Positions 1 through 8,117 are shown, numbered from the stretch's first letter. The stretch is 10,395 nucleotides of DNA from JAWLCG01 sp041687295 (GCA_041687295.1 JAWLCG010000167.1:1-10395), one strand, 5' to 3'. The notes: a model not told the origin generated them from the letters alone. A program made the numbers and translations.

Positions 1-1424
1 AGATGCTGGCGGCCCTGGCGGCCACCAGCGACGAACGGCTGGCGATCCTCCGCCAGCTCGCCCAGACCCACCCCCAGGCCTCACTGGCCGGGGCGGAGAT
101 GGGCACGCTGATCGGGGCCGGGCGGTTCGAGGATGCCCTGACGCTCTACCGCAGCCTCGGGTCTGAGGGCGACGACAGCGCCGCCTCGCAGACGATGGCG
201 CTGCTGGCTACCCAGGCCCTGTTCGAGTCTGGCGACGCCGAGGGCGCCATCGACCTGTGCCTGCGCCGCATGGGGCAGGCCCCCAGCCCCGGCTGGACCC
301 GTCTGGCCGTGCTGCTGATGATGGACGCTCGGCCCCGGGCGGCCGTGGAGCTGCTGGAGCGGACCGAGCCGGCCGGGCCGGTCGAGGCCCTGCTGGGCCT
401 GGCCCTGGCGGGGCTCAATGGCGACGAGGCCCTCGCCCGCGACGCCTGGGCCCGCTGGGTGGGCCTGGGCGAAACGGGGCTGCCGCCGCGCTACGGCCTG
501 CTGGCGGCGCTGATCGGCCAGCCGGACCAGGCGGCCGGGGCCCTGGCCGCTTGCGAGGGCGACGGGTATCCGTGGCTCTGGGCCGGCGAGGCGCTGCTCG
601 AGGACCAGCGCCAGCAGCGGCTGGAGCGGGCGGAGCTGGGTCGGCTGCTGCGGGCCATGCTGGCCGGGCAGATGGGCCTGCGCTCGGCGGGGCGCGACTG
701 GGCCAGCGAGGCCCTGCAGGCCCGGCCCGCCTGCCAGTGGGCCCTGGCGATGCTGTATGACGGCGCGACCGACCTGTCGGCCGAGGGCCCGCTGGCCCGG
801 GGCGTGGCGCAGGTCGAGCCGGCCGACGGACCGCTGGCCCAGGCCGTGCGGGCCGTGCTGGCTCAGGCCCACGGCGCGCACGCCGAGGCCGTCGAGCTCT
901 ACGCCGCCCTGGCCCGGCGCTACCCCGAGCAGATGGCCTTCCGCATGGCCCAGGCCGACGCCGCCGAGAAGGCCGGCCAGCTCGAGCAGGCCCTGGGCCT
1001 CTACCAGGCCCTGTGGCAGCAGACGGCCCACCCGGTGACGGCCAACAACGCCGCCTACGTCCTCTCACAGCTGTATCCGCACGACCCGGCCCGCCTGGCC
1101 GAGGCGCAGGAGCTGGCCGACAAGGCCTGCCAGGCAGCCCGCTCGCCGATGTTCCTGGACACCGCCGGCTGGATCGCGCAGCTGCGCGGCGAGTCGGACC
1201 AGGCCCGGCTGTATCTGCGCCAGGCGGTTCGCGGCCTGCCCCAGAGCCCGGACGTGCACTACCACCTGGCCCTGGCCGAGGCGGCCGGCGGCAGCGAGGC
1301 CGTGGCGGCCTGGCACCTGCAGGCGGCCATCGACCTGGGCGAGAGGCTGCTGGAGAGCGACCCGACCGCCGGCGAGGCCACCGCCGAGATCGTCCGGCTG
1401 GCCCGCCAGGCCCTGCAGCCGTAG
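1..1424 (+). CDS. Giant TPR-repeat protein, C-terminal part (5' end outside window)
   Basis: The open frame enters from the left edge and stops at TAG 1422-1424. The ATG at position 3 is probably internal. From there the protein aligns collinearly with the last ~470 residues of the next gene, starting at the shared 'DERLA' segment and ending at nearly the same length, so the true start should lie well upstream. The protein is Ala/Leu/Glu-rich helical repeat throughout. The last ~200 residues hold the clearest TPR signatures: 'KAGQLEQALGLYQALW', then 'NNAAYVLSQLYP', a 'LDTAGW' motif, and 'SPDVHYHLALAEAAGG'. The NNxAY...LDTxGW...VHYHL order is typical of large TPR proteins associated with PEP-CTERM/exopolysaccharide loci. 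TPRs act as protein-interaction scaffolds. No enzymatic domain is visible. It is followed after 52 nt by its paralogue and is probably co-transcribed with it. Family assignment is firm; the cellular role is inferred from context. Confidence 0.88.
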   Translation, partial: MLAALAATSDERLAILRQLAQTHPQASLAGAEMGTLIGAGRFEDALTLYRSLGSEGDDSAASQTMALLATQALFESGDAEGAIDLCLRRMGQAPSPGWTRLAVLLMMDARPRAAVELLERTEPAGPVEALLGLALAGLNGDEALARDAWARWVGLGETGLPPRYGLLAALIGQPDQAAGALAACEGDGYPWLWAGEALLEDQRQQRLERAELGRLLRAMLAGQMGLRSAGRDWASEALQARPACQWALAMLYDGATDLSAEGPLARGVAQVEPADGPLAQAVRAVLAQAHGAHAEAVELYAALARRYPEQMAFRMAQADAAEKAGQLEQALGLYQALWQQTAHPVTANNAAYVLSQLYPHDPARLAEAQELADKACQAARSPMFLDTAGWIAQLRGESDQARLYLRQAVRGLPQSPDVHYHLALAEAAGGSEAVAAWHLQAAIDLGERLLESDPTAGEATAEIVRLARQALQP

Positions 1425-1476
1425 ACGCAAATTGGAGTACCGCCCGCCGAGGGCGCATTTTCGTGAGGCGACGCAC

Positions 1477-4400
1477 ATGAAGAAGCGTGTCATCCTGATC
1501 ATCGTGCTGGCCCTGTTGCTGGGGATGGCGGGTCTGGGGGGCTACTGGCACCATCGGCGCAGCCAGGGCAGCCGGCTATTGATCCGCGCGCAGGTCGCCC
1601 TGCGGGCCGAGCAGCCCCAGAAGGCGATCGAGCTGGTATCGCGGTACCTCGTGCAGCGGCCTGAGGATTGGCGCGGGCACTACTGCCTCGGCGAGGCCCG
1701 GCTGCGGATGGGCGACCTGGAGGAGGCCCAGGCCGCCTTCACCCAGGCGGCCCACTGGGCTCCCGACGAGTTCAGCCCGGTGCAGGCCCTGGCCAACTGC
1801 GCCGTTCAGCGGGGCAGCCAGCTGCTGGCCAAGGACAGCGAGGTCGTCTCGCTGGCCGAGCTGGAGCAGGGCGTGGCCCACCTGCGCGAGGGCGTGGCGA
1901 TTCTCCGCGAGTCGGCCCCGACCGACCCGGCCGACCAGGTCGAGCGGCACGAGCGGATGGGCCTGTACCTCGAGCGGAGCAGCCATGGTCTCAACCGTTT
2001 GGCGGCCCAGCTGGAGGACCAGGCCGACGCCGCCGCCGGCAATGTCCACGACCAGCGGCAGGCTCTGCTGGACCGGGCGCAGCAGGCCCGGGCGCAGGCC
2101 GGCGAGGCCCTGGACGAGGCCGTGGTGACGCTGCTGGCCGTGGTCCAGGCCGAGCCCGCCCGCGAGCAGGCCGCCCAGGCCCTGATCCGCCTGGCCAGCC
2201 AGCCCGGGCGCGAGCAGGCCCTGGAGACGGCCCGCGCCGCCCTGCTGTCGGCCGAGCGGAAGCCCCCCGTGGCCACGGCGATGCTGGTGCTCAACGACCT
2301 GGGCCACCAGCGCCGCCAGGACAGCTTCACCGACCGCCAGGCCCAGTTGCAGTCGGCGGCCGAGCTGCTGGACGAGCTGGTCGCCCAGGCACCGGACGAG
2401 GCGCAGGTGCTGCTGGCGCGGGCCAACGTCGCGCTGGACCTGCAGGACTGGGCCACGGCCGACCGCCTGGCCGACCAGGTGCTCGAGCTCAACGCCCGCC
2501 AGGGCGGCGCCCGGCTGGTCAAGGCCCTGGCCCTGCTGGCGCAGCGTCGCCCGGCCCAGGCCGAGGAGATCCTCTTCTCGCTCAAGACCGACTTTCCCCA
2601 GTGGCCCGACGCCCACTACAGCTTCGCCCAGGCCGCCCTGGCCAACGGGCACGAGCAGATCGCCCGCGACGCCCTGCGGGCGGTCACCGTCCTGGAGCCC
2701 GGCCACCCCGGCGCCAGCCGGCACCTGGCGGAGTATCTGCTGCGGCACGGCTTTCGGGCCGAGGCCCTGCAGGACGCCCAGAGCTACTACCAGGCCCACC
2801 CGGCCGACCCGCAGGCGTTGCGGCTGTACGTCCGCGCGCTGACCGAGACCGACCGCCGCACGCGGGCCCAGGAGGTCCTGGCCGAGGCTCGCACGCGCCA
2901 CGCCCAGAACCCGGAGGTCCTGGCGGCCGTCATGGAGAGCTACCGCTACCTCGGCCAGACCGCCGAGGCCCGGCAGGTGGCCCAGGCGGTGCTGGCCCTG
3001 ACGCCCGCGTCGGTGGGCCAGTCGCTGGCCCTGGCCCAGGCGGCGGCCTTCGACGGGCAGACCGCCCGGGCGGAGACGATCCTGCAGGGCCTGCTCGACG
3101 CGCACGGCCAGCAGCCGGTGGTGCTGTTCGCCGGGGCCCGCCTGTATGCGCAGACCGGTCGGCTGATGCAGGCGGTGGAGCTGGCGGGCCGGGCGGTGGC
3201 CCTGGCGCCGCAGGAGGAGCCGCTGCGTCTGCTGCTGGCGCGGCTGCTGCTGGACACCGGGCAGGTGGCCGAGGCCCTGGAGCAGTGCCGCACGATTCTC
3301 TCGGCCAACCCGTCCCACGCGGAGGCGGCGCTGCTGGCCGAGCAGGCCCGCGTCCTGCTGGGCGAGCCGGCCGAGGCGGTGGACCTGACGGCCTTCGGGC
3401 AGGCGGCGCCGGCGGGCGAGCTGGCGTTGGCCCTGACGTGCCTGCGGGCGGGTCGGCCGGCCGAGGCCGTCGAGCTCTGCCGCCAGCAGCTTCGCACCGA
3501 TGAGCGCAACCTCAACGCCCTGGCCCTGCTGGCCGAGGCGCAGCTGGCCCTGAAGAACGATGGCGGGGCCATTGAGGCCTACCACCGCGCGATCGCCACC
3601 GGCCAGGCGCCGCTGCCGGTGTACATGCGCCTGGTGCAGGTGGAGGCCCGCCGTCGACCCGTCCACGAGGTCGCCAAGTCGATGCACGCCCTGCCCGGCG
3701 CGCAGTCGGAGCTGGTGGACCTGGTCATCGGGCAGCTTCGGCTGCAGCAGGGCGACTCGGCCGGCGCGGTCGAGGCCTTCCAGGACGCCCGGCGGGCGTC
3801 CTCGGCGCCCCAGCACGTGCAGAACCTCGCCCGCCTGCTGACGGCCCAGGCCCTGGCGCGGGGCGGCAAGCTGGCGGCGGCCCTGGCCGAGCTGGACAGC
3901 CTGGCCCAGGGGCCCTGGCGGACGACGGCGCTGCTGGCCAAGGTCGAGCTGCTGACGGCCATGGACCAGGCCGGCCAGGCCGATACGATCCTCGCCGGCC
4001 TGCGCCAGCAGGCCATCGCCGATCGCGACGCCCACCTGCTGGGCCGGCTGGTGCAGACCTACGTTGCCCGGCGGGCGTATCCCCAGGCCCTGGCGGCCGG
4101 CGAGGCCCTGGTCCAACTGTCGCCCGACTCGGCTGCCACCTACGCCGGCGTCCTGGCCGCGGCCGGACAGCTGGACCCGGCCGTCGAGTGGTACGGCAAG
4201 GCCATCGCCGCCCGTCCCGGCGACCTGACCGTCCGTATCCGCCTGGCCGAGCTGCTCAACACGCACGGGCGCTTCGGCGAGGCCCTGGAGGTCCTGCGCG
4301 ACCTGGAGGGCCACAGCTATGCCGGCCAGGCCGTCTCGCTGTACCAGCAGGCCCGCCTGTTCGCCGCCCGCGGCCTGCAGCGCAAGGCCCTGGTCTGCAT

Positions 4401-5991
4401 CGAGGACCTTGACGCCCTGGGCCAGGCCGCCACGCCTAACCTGGACTACCTTCGAGGTCGGGCCTTCGCCGCCCTGGGCCGCACCGACCGCGCCCTGGAG
4501 ATCCTCAAGGCCATCCCCGCCCACGCCGACGTCTATCGCGACGCGGGCCTGCTGCGGCTGGAGCTGACGGCCGACGTCGACGAGCGGCTGGCCCTGCTGG
4601 GCGAGCTGGAGGCCCAGCGGCCTGACGAGATCGACCTGGCCCGCTGGCGGCTGGGCCTGCTGATGGCCGAGCAGCGCTACGAGGAGTTGCTGGCCGCCTA
4701 CGCCGCCTACGCCGAGCGGTTTGACGGGCCGGTCCTGGCCGAGCTGGCCCTGCAGGCGCAGCTGGCCCTGGGCGATACCGACGCCGCCGCCGCCCAGGCC
4801 GACGCCGTCGCCGCCCAGACCGGCCAGACGCCCTGGCGCCTGCGGGCCGAGCTGCTCCAAGCGGCCCAGCCCCCGGCCCCACCGGCCCAGCCCGACGCCT
4901 GGACCGACGGGCCCAGCCTCGCCCGCGACGCCCTGGCCGTGGCCCTGGCCCGCCTTCACGGCCAGGCCGACGCCGCCCGGCTCCGCGCCGAGCGGTTCAG
5001 CACCGCCTGGGCTCAGCTGCGCCCGGGGCAGGTCAGCGGCGGGCTGCGGATGAGCGGCATCTACGTCGCCCTGGCCGGCGGGCAGCTCAGCGGGGCCCGG
5101 GCGGAGCTGGACAGCGCGGTCGACCTGCCGCCCGCCCATCGGCTGGCCGGGCGCGAGCTGCTGGCCCTGGCCGAGCGCCAGGAGGCCGGCAGCCTCGAGG
5201 CCGCCGTCGCCCTGCGGGCCCTGCTGGCCGAGGAGATGGCCCTGGGTCGGCTCAGCGAGGCCCTGGCCGACCAGGCCCTGACCGACCGCCCCGGCTGCCA
5301 ATGGGCGGCCGCCACGCTGGTGCGGGTCCGGCCCGAGCGGGCTGCCGAGGTGCTCGAGCGTCTCCAGCCGACCGACAGCCCCCTGGCCCGGCTCATCCAG
5401 GCCGACCTGGCCGTGGTCGAGGGCCGATTCGTCCAGGCCGCCGACCTTTATGAAGGGCTCTCGGCCGGGCCCACCGACTGGCCCATGATCCGCCTGCGGG
5501 CGGTCGCCCTGGAGCGGGCCGGCCAGCTCGAGCAGGCCCTGGCCCTCTACGAGCAGGTCTGGGCCGGCAGCGGCGACATCGCCTCGGCCAACAACGCCGC
5601 CTACCTCGTCAGCCAGCTCCACGCCGACGACACCGAACGGCTGGCCCAGGCGGAGAGCTGGGTCCGCCAGGCGATGCAGATCGTGCCGAACCTGCCGGCC
5701 TTCCAGGACACGCTGGGCTGGCTGGCCCACCTGCGGGGCCGACCCGACGAGGCGATCGACCTGCTCCGCCTGGCCATCCGCGGCCTGCCCGAGTCGCCCG
5801 AGGTGCACTACCACCTGGGGATCGTCGAGGCGGAACTGGACAACCTGGAGCTGGCCCTGTGGCACCTGCAGGCCGCCGTCGACTACTGCCACGCCGCCCA
5901 AGCCGAGGGCCGACCCGTCGAGTCGGCCGAGCTGCGGGCCGCCGAGCAGGCCCGCGCTGCCCTGGCCCGGCTGGTCGAGGTGGCGCCGTGA
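1477..5991 (+). CDS. Membrane-anchored giant TPR-repeat protein (1504 aa), PEP-CTERM/EPS-locus type
   Basis: The ATG at 1477 is chosen over the in-frame TTG at 1432 because it gives a clean N-terminus: Lys-Lys-Arg, then a hydrophobic helix at residues ~5-23 ('VILIIVLALLLGMAGLGG') and a basic 'HHRRSQ' stop. This reads as a signal anchor with the rest periplasmic. There is no lipobox Cys, unlike the PrsT-type TPR lipoproteins of PEP-CTERM systems. From residue ~35 to the end it is nearly all TPR-like helical hairpins, e.g. 'KAIELVSRYLVQRPEDW' and 'AQAAFTQAAHWAPDEF'. A Pro/Ala linker 'AQPPAPPAQPDAW' lies near nt 4863-4904. The C-terminus has 'NNAAYLVSQL', 'QDTLGW' and 'SPEVHYHLGIVEAELDN'. The last ~475 residues are paralogous to the upstream gene. 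The TGA stop overlaps the GTG start of the deacetylase (GTGA), suggesting translational coupling. It is likely a scaffold for envelope polysaccharide or protein assembly; that role is inferred. Confidence 0.9.
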   Translation: MKKRVILIIVLALLLGMAGLGGYWHHRRSQGSRLLIRAQVALRAEQPQKAIELVSRYLVQRPEDWRGHYCLGEARLRMGDLEEAQAAFTQAAHWAPDEFSPVQALANCAVQRGSQLLAKDSEVVSLAELEQGVAHLREGVAILRESAPTDPADQVERHERMGLYLERSSHGLNRLAAQLEDQADAAAGNVHDQRQALLDRAQQARAQAGEALDEAVVTLLAVVQAEPAREQAAQALIRLASQPGREQALETARAALLSAERKPPVATAMLVLNDLGHQRRQDSFTDRQAQLQSAAELLDELVAQAPDEAQVLLARANVALDLQDWATADRLADQVLELNARQGGARLVKALALLAQRRPAQAEEILFSLKTDFPQWPDAHYSFAQAALANGHEQIARDALRAVTVLEPGHPGASRHLAEYLLRHGFRAEALQDAQSYYQAHPADPQALRLYVRALTETDRRTRAQEVLAEARTRHAQNPEVLAAVMESYRYLGQTAEARQVAQAVLALTPASVGQSLALAQAAAFDGQTARAETILQGLLDAHGQQPVVLFAGARLYAQTGRLMQAVELAGRAVALAPQEEPLRLLLARLLLDTGQVAEALEQCRTILSANPSHAEAALLAEQARVLLGEPAEAVDLTAFGQAAPAGELALALTCLRAGRPAEAVELCRQQLRTDERNLNALALLAEAQLALKNDGGAIEAYHRAIATGQAPLPVYMRLVQVEARRRPVHEVAKSMHALPGAQSELVDLVIGQLRLQQGDSAGAVEAFQDARRASSAPQHVQNLARLLTAQALARGGKLAAALAELDSLAQGPWRTTALLAKVELLTAMDQAGQADTILAGLRQQAIADRDAHLLGRLVQTYVARRAYPQALAAGEALVQLSPDSAATYAGVLAAAGQLDPAVEWYGKAIAARPGDLTVRIRLAELLNTHGRFGEALEVLRDLEGHSYAGQAVSLYQQARLFAARGLQRKALVCIEDLDALGQAATPNLDYLRGRAFAALGRTDRALEILKAIPAHADVYRDAGLLRLELTADVDERLALLGELEAQRPDEIDLARWRLGLLMAEQRYEELLAAYAAYAERFDGPVLAELALQAQLALGDTDAAAAQADAVAAQTGQTPWRLRAELLQAAQPPAPPAQPDAWTDGPSLARDALAVALARLHGQADAARLRAERFSTAWAQLRPGQVSGGLRMSGIYVALAGGQLSGARAELDSAVDLPPAHRLAGRELLALAERQEAGSLEAAVALRALLAEEMALGRLSEALADQALTDRPGCQWAAATLVRVRPERAAEVLERLQPTDSPLARLIQADLAVVEGRFVQAADLYEGLSAGPTDWPMIRLRAVALERAGQLEQALALYEQVWAGSGDIASANNAAYLVSQLHADDTERLAQAESWVRQAMQIVPNLPAFQDTLGWLAHLRGRPDEAIDLLRLAIRGLPESPEVHYHLGIVEAELDNLELALWHLQAAVDYCHAAQAEGRPVESAELRAAEQARAALARLVEVAP

Positions 5992-6872
5992 CCGATCCGC
6001 CGGCCTCGCCGGGGCACATGCTGAGTTTCGACGTGGAGGAGTACTTCCACGCCGAGGCCGTCCGCCGCGGCGGCCTGGACCCCGCCGCCTGGCCCGGTCA
6101 GCCCCGCCGCCTGGCCGGGCCCGTTGAGCGGATCCTGGCCCAGCTGGCCGAGCATCGCCTGCGGGCGACCTTCTTCATCCTCGGCTGGGTCGCGCGCGAT
6201 CAGCCGCAGGTCGTCCGCGCCATCGCCGACGCCGGCCACGAGGTCGCCTCGCACGGCATGAGCCACCGCATGGTCGACACGCTCGACCGCGACGGCTTCG
6301 CCGCCGAGCTGCGCGACAGCCGGGCCCTGCTGGAGGACCTCGCCGGCCGGCCGGTGCGGGGCTACCGGGCGCCGACCTTCTCGGTCACCCGCCGCACCGC
6401 CTGGGCCCTGGACGCCCTGGCCGAGGCCGGCTACGCCTACGACTCGTCGATCTTCCCCATCCGCCACGACCGCTACGGCGTGCCCGACGCGCCCCGCTGG
6501 CCCCACCGCGCCCGCGGGCCCGGCGGCGGCGAGATCGTCGAGCTGCCCCCGCTGACCCTCCGCTGCATGGGGACCAACCTGCCCGCCGCCGGCGGGGGCT
6601 ACCTGCGGCTGTTTCCCGTCTGGTTGATCGGCCAGGCCCTCGCCGCCGCCCAGCGCCAGGGCCAGCCCGGCATGGTCTACCTGCACCCCTGGGAGTTCGA
6701 CCCCGACCAGCCCGTGATGCCCATGGGCCGGCTGAGCCGCTTCCGCCACCGCGTCAACCTCGGTCGTACGGGCGAGAAGCTCGAACGCCTGCTGGGCCGC
6801 TTTTCCTTCGGCCCCGCCTCCGACTGGCTGGCCGAGCACCCCGTCGCCGGCCCCGCCTTCGACTACGCGTGA
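5988..6872 (+). CDS. XrtA-type polysaccharide deacetylase (NodB fold + DUF3473-like C-terminus)
   Basis: This 294 aa protein is predicted to remove acetyl groups from an N-acetylated surface polysaccharide. The GTG at 5988 is preferred because it overlaps the preceding TGA; an ATG at 6018 (residue 11) is the alternative and also keeps every motif. NodB-type motifs appear in order: 'SFDVEEYFH' with D15 and E17 (the DVE form is usual in this subfamily instead of DD), metal-ligand histidines H89 and H93 in 'SHGMSH', 'GYRAPTFS' (R127-P129), 'YDSSIFP' (D152), and 'YLHPWEFD' (H233). 'GGGYLRLFP' (202-210) and the tail 'RFRHRVNLGRTGEKLERLL' match the C-terminal part I know from PEP-CTERM/exosortase-locus deacetylases. 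There is no signal peptide, so it may be cytoplasmic or peripheral, as is common in the family. Being coupled to the TPR gene supports a shared exopolysaccharide role. Family assignment is strong; the substrate is unknown. Confidence 0.93.
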   Translation: MTDPPASPGHMLSFDVEEYFHAEAVRRGGLDPAAWPGQPRRLAGPVERILAQLAEHRLRATFFILGWVARDQPQVVRAIADAGHEVASHGMSHRMVDTLDRDGFAAELRDSRALLEDLAGRPVRGYRAPTFSVTRRTAWALDALAEAGYAYDSSIFPIRHDRYGVPDAPRWPHRARGPGGGEIVELPPLTLRCMGTNLPAAGGGYLRLFPVWLIGQALAAAQRQGQPGMVYLHPWEFDPDQPVMPMGRLSRFRHRVNLGRTGEKLERLLGRFSFGPASDWLAEHPVAGPAFDYA

Positions 6873-6911
6873 ACGGGCCCGGGCGAGGTACGCTCTGCCG
6901 CCTGAGAAGGT

Positions 6912-6967
6912 GGGGCTGCGCCCCAGCCTACGAAGACGGCCCGCGCCGTAGGCTGGGGCGCAGCCCC
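6912..6967. repeat. Inverted pair of GTAG-footed palindromic repeats downstream of the deacetylase
   Basis: Two exactly complementary 21-nt arms, 6912-6932 and 6947-6967, are separated by 14 nt. Each arm reads CGTAGGCTGGGGCGCAGCCCC in one orientation and carries its own small hairpin (GGCTG/CAGCC around GGGCG). The GTAG feet face inward. The layout resembles REP/BIME-type intergenic repeats. With its very GC-rich stem it could also slow transcription after the deacetylase, but no T-tract follows, so it is not a canonical terminator. The open frame crossing it toward the next gene is judged non-coding. Confidence 0.85.
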
Positions 6968-7051
6968 CCCGGAATCCGTGGCGCGGGCGGGGGGGGTGGT
7001 TCAATCGCGACAGAAGCGGGGGCACCCAAAGGCAGCCAAGGGGCTCAGGCC

Positions 7052-7567
7052 ATGAGAAATCTCCGGGCGTTGGCGTTCATTACCATCTGGGCACCCATTG
7101 TGCTTGCATGCCTGGCGGCGGGCTGTCGGGACGAGCCGGCCCCCCCGCCGGCCGAGGCGGACGCGCTGCCCGTCCGCCTGCTGCCGGGCGAGCGGGTGAC
7201 CGTGGAGGATATGCTGGCCGCCTGGCAGGCCGGCCAGGCCGACCGGGCCGTCGAGGCATACCTGGCCGTCGACTGGCAGCAGCCCCAGCTGGAGGAAACC
7301 TCCATCCTGCGGGTCAGCGAGGGCGAACTGGTGGAATGGCCCGACTGGCAGGACGTGGCGGTCACGGCCCAGGAGCAGTACATCGCCCCCTGGCGCGAGC
7401 TGGGCCGATACATCCTGGACCAGGCCCTGGCCAGCGACGATCCGCAGCGCCGTAGCGAACTGCTGGCCGCCCTGGCCGCCAGCGCCCGCTACCTCCAGGA
7501 CGAGCAGCGCCTGCGGGCCTTCCACGGCCTGGGCGACGCCCTCGAGCAGGCCCTCACGCAAGACTGA
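7052..7567 (+). CDS. Predicted small lipoprotein, function unknown (171 aa)
   Basis: The frame is open from 6869, but that stretch translates the palindromic repeat, so the start is placed at ATG 7052. It is preceded by AAGGGG (7038-7043) at a suitable distance. The N-terminus is Met-Arg followed by a hydrophobic stretch (residues ~7-23) and 'LACLAAGC' with Cys25, a plausible though imperfect lipobox (Ala rather than Leu at -3). A Pro/Ala-rich linker 'RDEPAPPPAEADALP' follows, as expected after lipid attachment. The rest is acidic, helical and Trp-containing, with 'MLAAWQAGQADRAVEAYLAVDW' split by usage around residues 50-75 and a helical tail ending 'ALEQALTQD'. That N-terminal helix pair looks somewhat TPR-like. 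I recognise no enzyme family. It stands alone between two repeat clusters and is probably a surface-exposed or periplasmic lipoprotein. The reading frame is well supported; the function is not. Confidence 0.75.
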   Translation: MRNLRALAFITIWAPIVLACLAAGCRDEPAPPPAEADALPVRLLPGERVTVEDMLAAWQAGQADRAVEAYLAVDWQQPQLEETSILRVSEGELVEWPDWQDVAVTAQEQYIAPWRELGRYILDQALASDDPQRRSELLAALAASARYLQDEQRLRAFHGLGDALEQALTQD

Positions 7568-7596
7568 CCGGACCGCTCGCAGGCCGGGGCCAGCGC

Positions 7597-7697
7597 GTAG
7601 GCCGGGTCGAGGGAACCGAGGCCCGGCGAGGATGGCGGGGGGGCGGTGCCTTTGCCGCCGAGGCTGCCGGGCCTCGCTGGCGCTCGACCCGGCCTAC
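7597..7697. repeat. Large palindromic intergenic repeat (GTAGGCCGGGTCGAG family, inverted pair)
   Basis: The outer arms GTAGGCCGGGTCGAG (7597-7611) and its exact complement (7683-7697) enclose inner complementary arms CGAGGCCCGGC (7617-7627) and 7666-7676. A G/C-rich loop with a further ggcgg/ccgcc stem lies at the centre. Each half is a ~31-nt unit with a GTAG foot and its own imperfect hairpin. The two halves are mirror images with the feet outward, a BIME-like arrangement. It fills most of the gap between the lipoprotein gene and the BatA-like fragment. No coding content is supported here. Confidence 0.85.
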
Positions 7698-7729
7698 AGG
7701 CTCGGCCTGCGGACGCCGAGCGGGCCGGG

Positions 7730-7808
7730 CTTGTGGACGGGTTGGCCGGGCCGGTAGAATGGCCGCAGGTGATGATGGGTTTCCCTGCGCATTCCGTGTC
7801 GGCCCTGA
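7730..7808. repeat. Direct repeat, copy 1 (5' region of BatA-like gene)
   Basis: This segment matches 10317-10395 with only three differences (7737, 7738, 7740). It is identical from 7741 to 7808, where the window cuts off the second copy. It includes a possible promoter and the start codon of the BatA-like gene. The true length is unknown. It cannot extend past about 7900, where copy 1 runs into a palindromic repeat. Confidence 0.95.
7731..7760 (+). promoter_or_regulatory. Possible promoter of the BatA-like gene, copy 1
   Basis: TAGAAT (7755-7760) is a 5/6 match to a -10 box, with TTGTGG (7731-7736) as a weak -35 at an 18-nt spacing. Transcription would begin around 7767, almost at the GTG/ATG codons 7769-7777, giving a leaderless or nearly leaderless message. 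The same elements recur at 10318-10347. Sigma-70-like consensus is assumed. Confidence 0.3.
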
Positions 7809-7900
7809 CGCCCTTCGGCCTCGACGTGCTCGAGCCGTGGGCGCTGCTGGGCTTGGCGCTGCTGGTGCCGGCGATCTGGCTGGCGTGGACGACCCGCTCG
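7772..7900 (+). pseudogene. Truncated 5' fragment of a gene with BatA-like N-terminus
   Basis: Tandem ATGs at 7772 and 7775 (GTG also at 7769) open a frame of about 43 codons. It includes 'LEPWALLGLALLVPAIWLAW', a PWALL-type membrane segment like the N-terminal domain of BatA/aerotolerance-type VWA proteins. After 'TTRS' (codon 7898-7900) the frame enters a palindromic repeat and reads low-complexity Arg/Pro sequence to 8197, which is not gene-like. The same start reappears at 10359, so this copy is best read as the severed head of a gene whose working version lies to the right. The BatA link rests on one short hydrophobic motif. An alternative is any membrane protein with a similar first helix. 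Confidence 0.6.
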
Positions 7901-8025
7901 GCATCCCCGCTTTGGCTCGGCGGTGGGAAGACCCAGCCAAAGCGGCGTCAAGGCCGCTGCACTCCACACGGCCGGCGGGACGCTTCACGTCCCCGAGCCA
8001 AAGCGGCGATACCTCGCCGCACTCC
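7901..8025. repeat. Left-end cluster of GGAG-type palindromic repeats
   Basis: Three related units are present: a truncated one (about 7901-7920), one ending in CACTCC at 7965 (7931-7965), and one at 7993-8025. Each holds AGCCAAAGCGGC, a short variable loop, a GCCGC arm and CACTCC (GGAGTG on the other strand). In 7993-8025 the stem is GCGGCGA/TCGCCGC around TACC. The first two units form an inverted pair through CCGCTTTGGCT/AGCCAAAGCGG. The segment 7901-7972 is the reverse complement, with a few mismatches, of about 10218-10291 at the other side of the insert. Confidence 0.85.
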
Positions 8026-8044
8026 AAAGGCCCGCCCGTCGTAC

Positions 8045-8062
8045 CCGCGCAATGCAGCGCGG
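8045..8062. repeat. Short GC-rich hairpin downstream of the PEP-CTERM operon
   Basis: CCGCGC (8045-8050) and GCGCGG (8057-8062) pair around AATGCA. It sits ~55 nt past the stop of the minus-strand gene ending at 8118, so it might help end that transcript. No T-run follows on the minus strand, so it is recorded only as a hairpin. The rest of 8026-8117 holds nothing recognisable. Confidence 0.5.
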
Positions 8063-8117
8063 CGGGCATCCGCTGGGACACCCACCGCGCCGATGGTCTT
8101 TCGTGAACCGTCGACCC

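Noticed and set aside
1576..5901. A 1441-codon open frame antisense to the large TPR gene
   Set aside because: Its Gly/Gln/Leu/Val-rich low-complexity product is the mirror of GC-biased codons. It has no domain or credible start, and the sense frame has clear TPR motifs.
6912..6967. Rho-independent terminator
   Set aside because: The stem is strong but followed by C/G-rich sequence with no T-run, and it fits the repeat family better.
6869..7051. N-terminal extension of the small lipoprotein frame
   Set aside because: It translates the palindromic repeat into Arg/Gly-rich sequence and would bury the signal peptide; the ATG at 7052 has a ribosome site.
7597..8025. CRISPR array
   Set aside because: Units are few, palindromic, in mixed orientation and of unequal spacing, with no spacers or cas genes.
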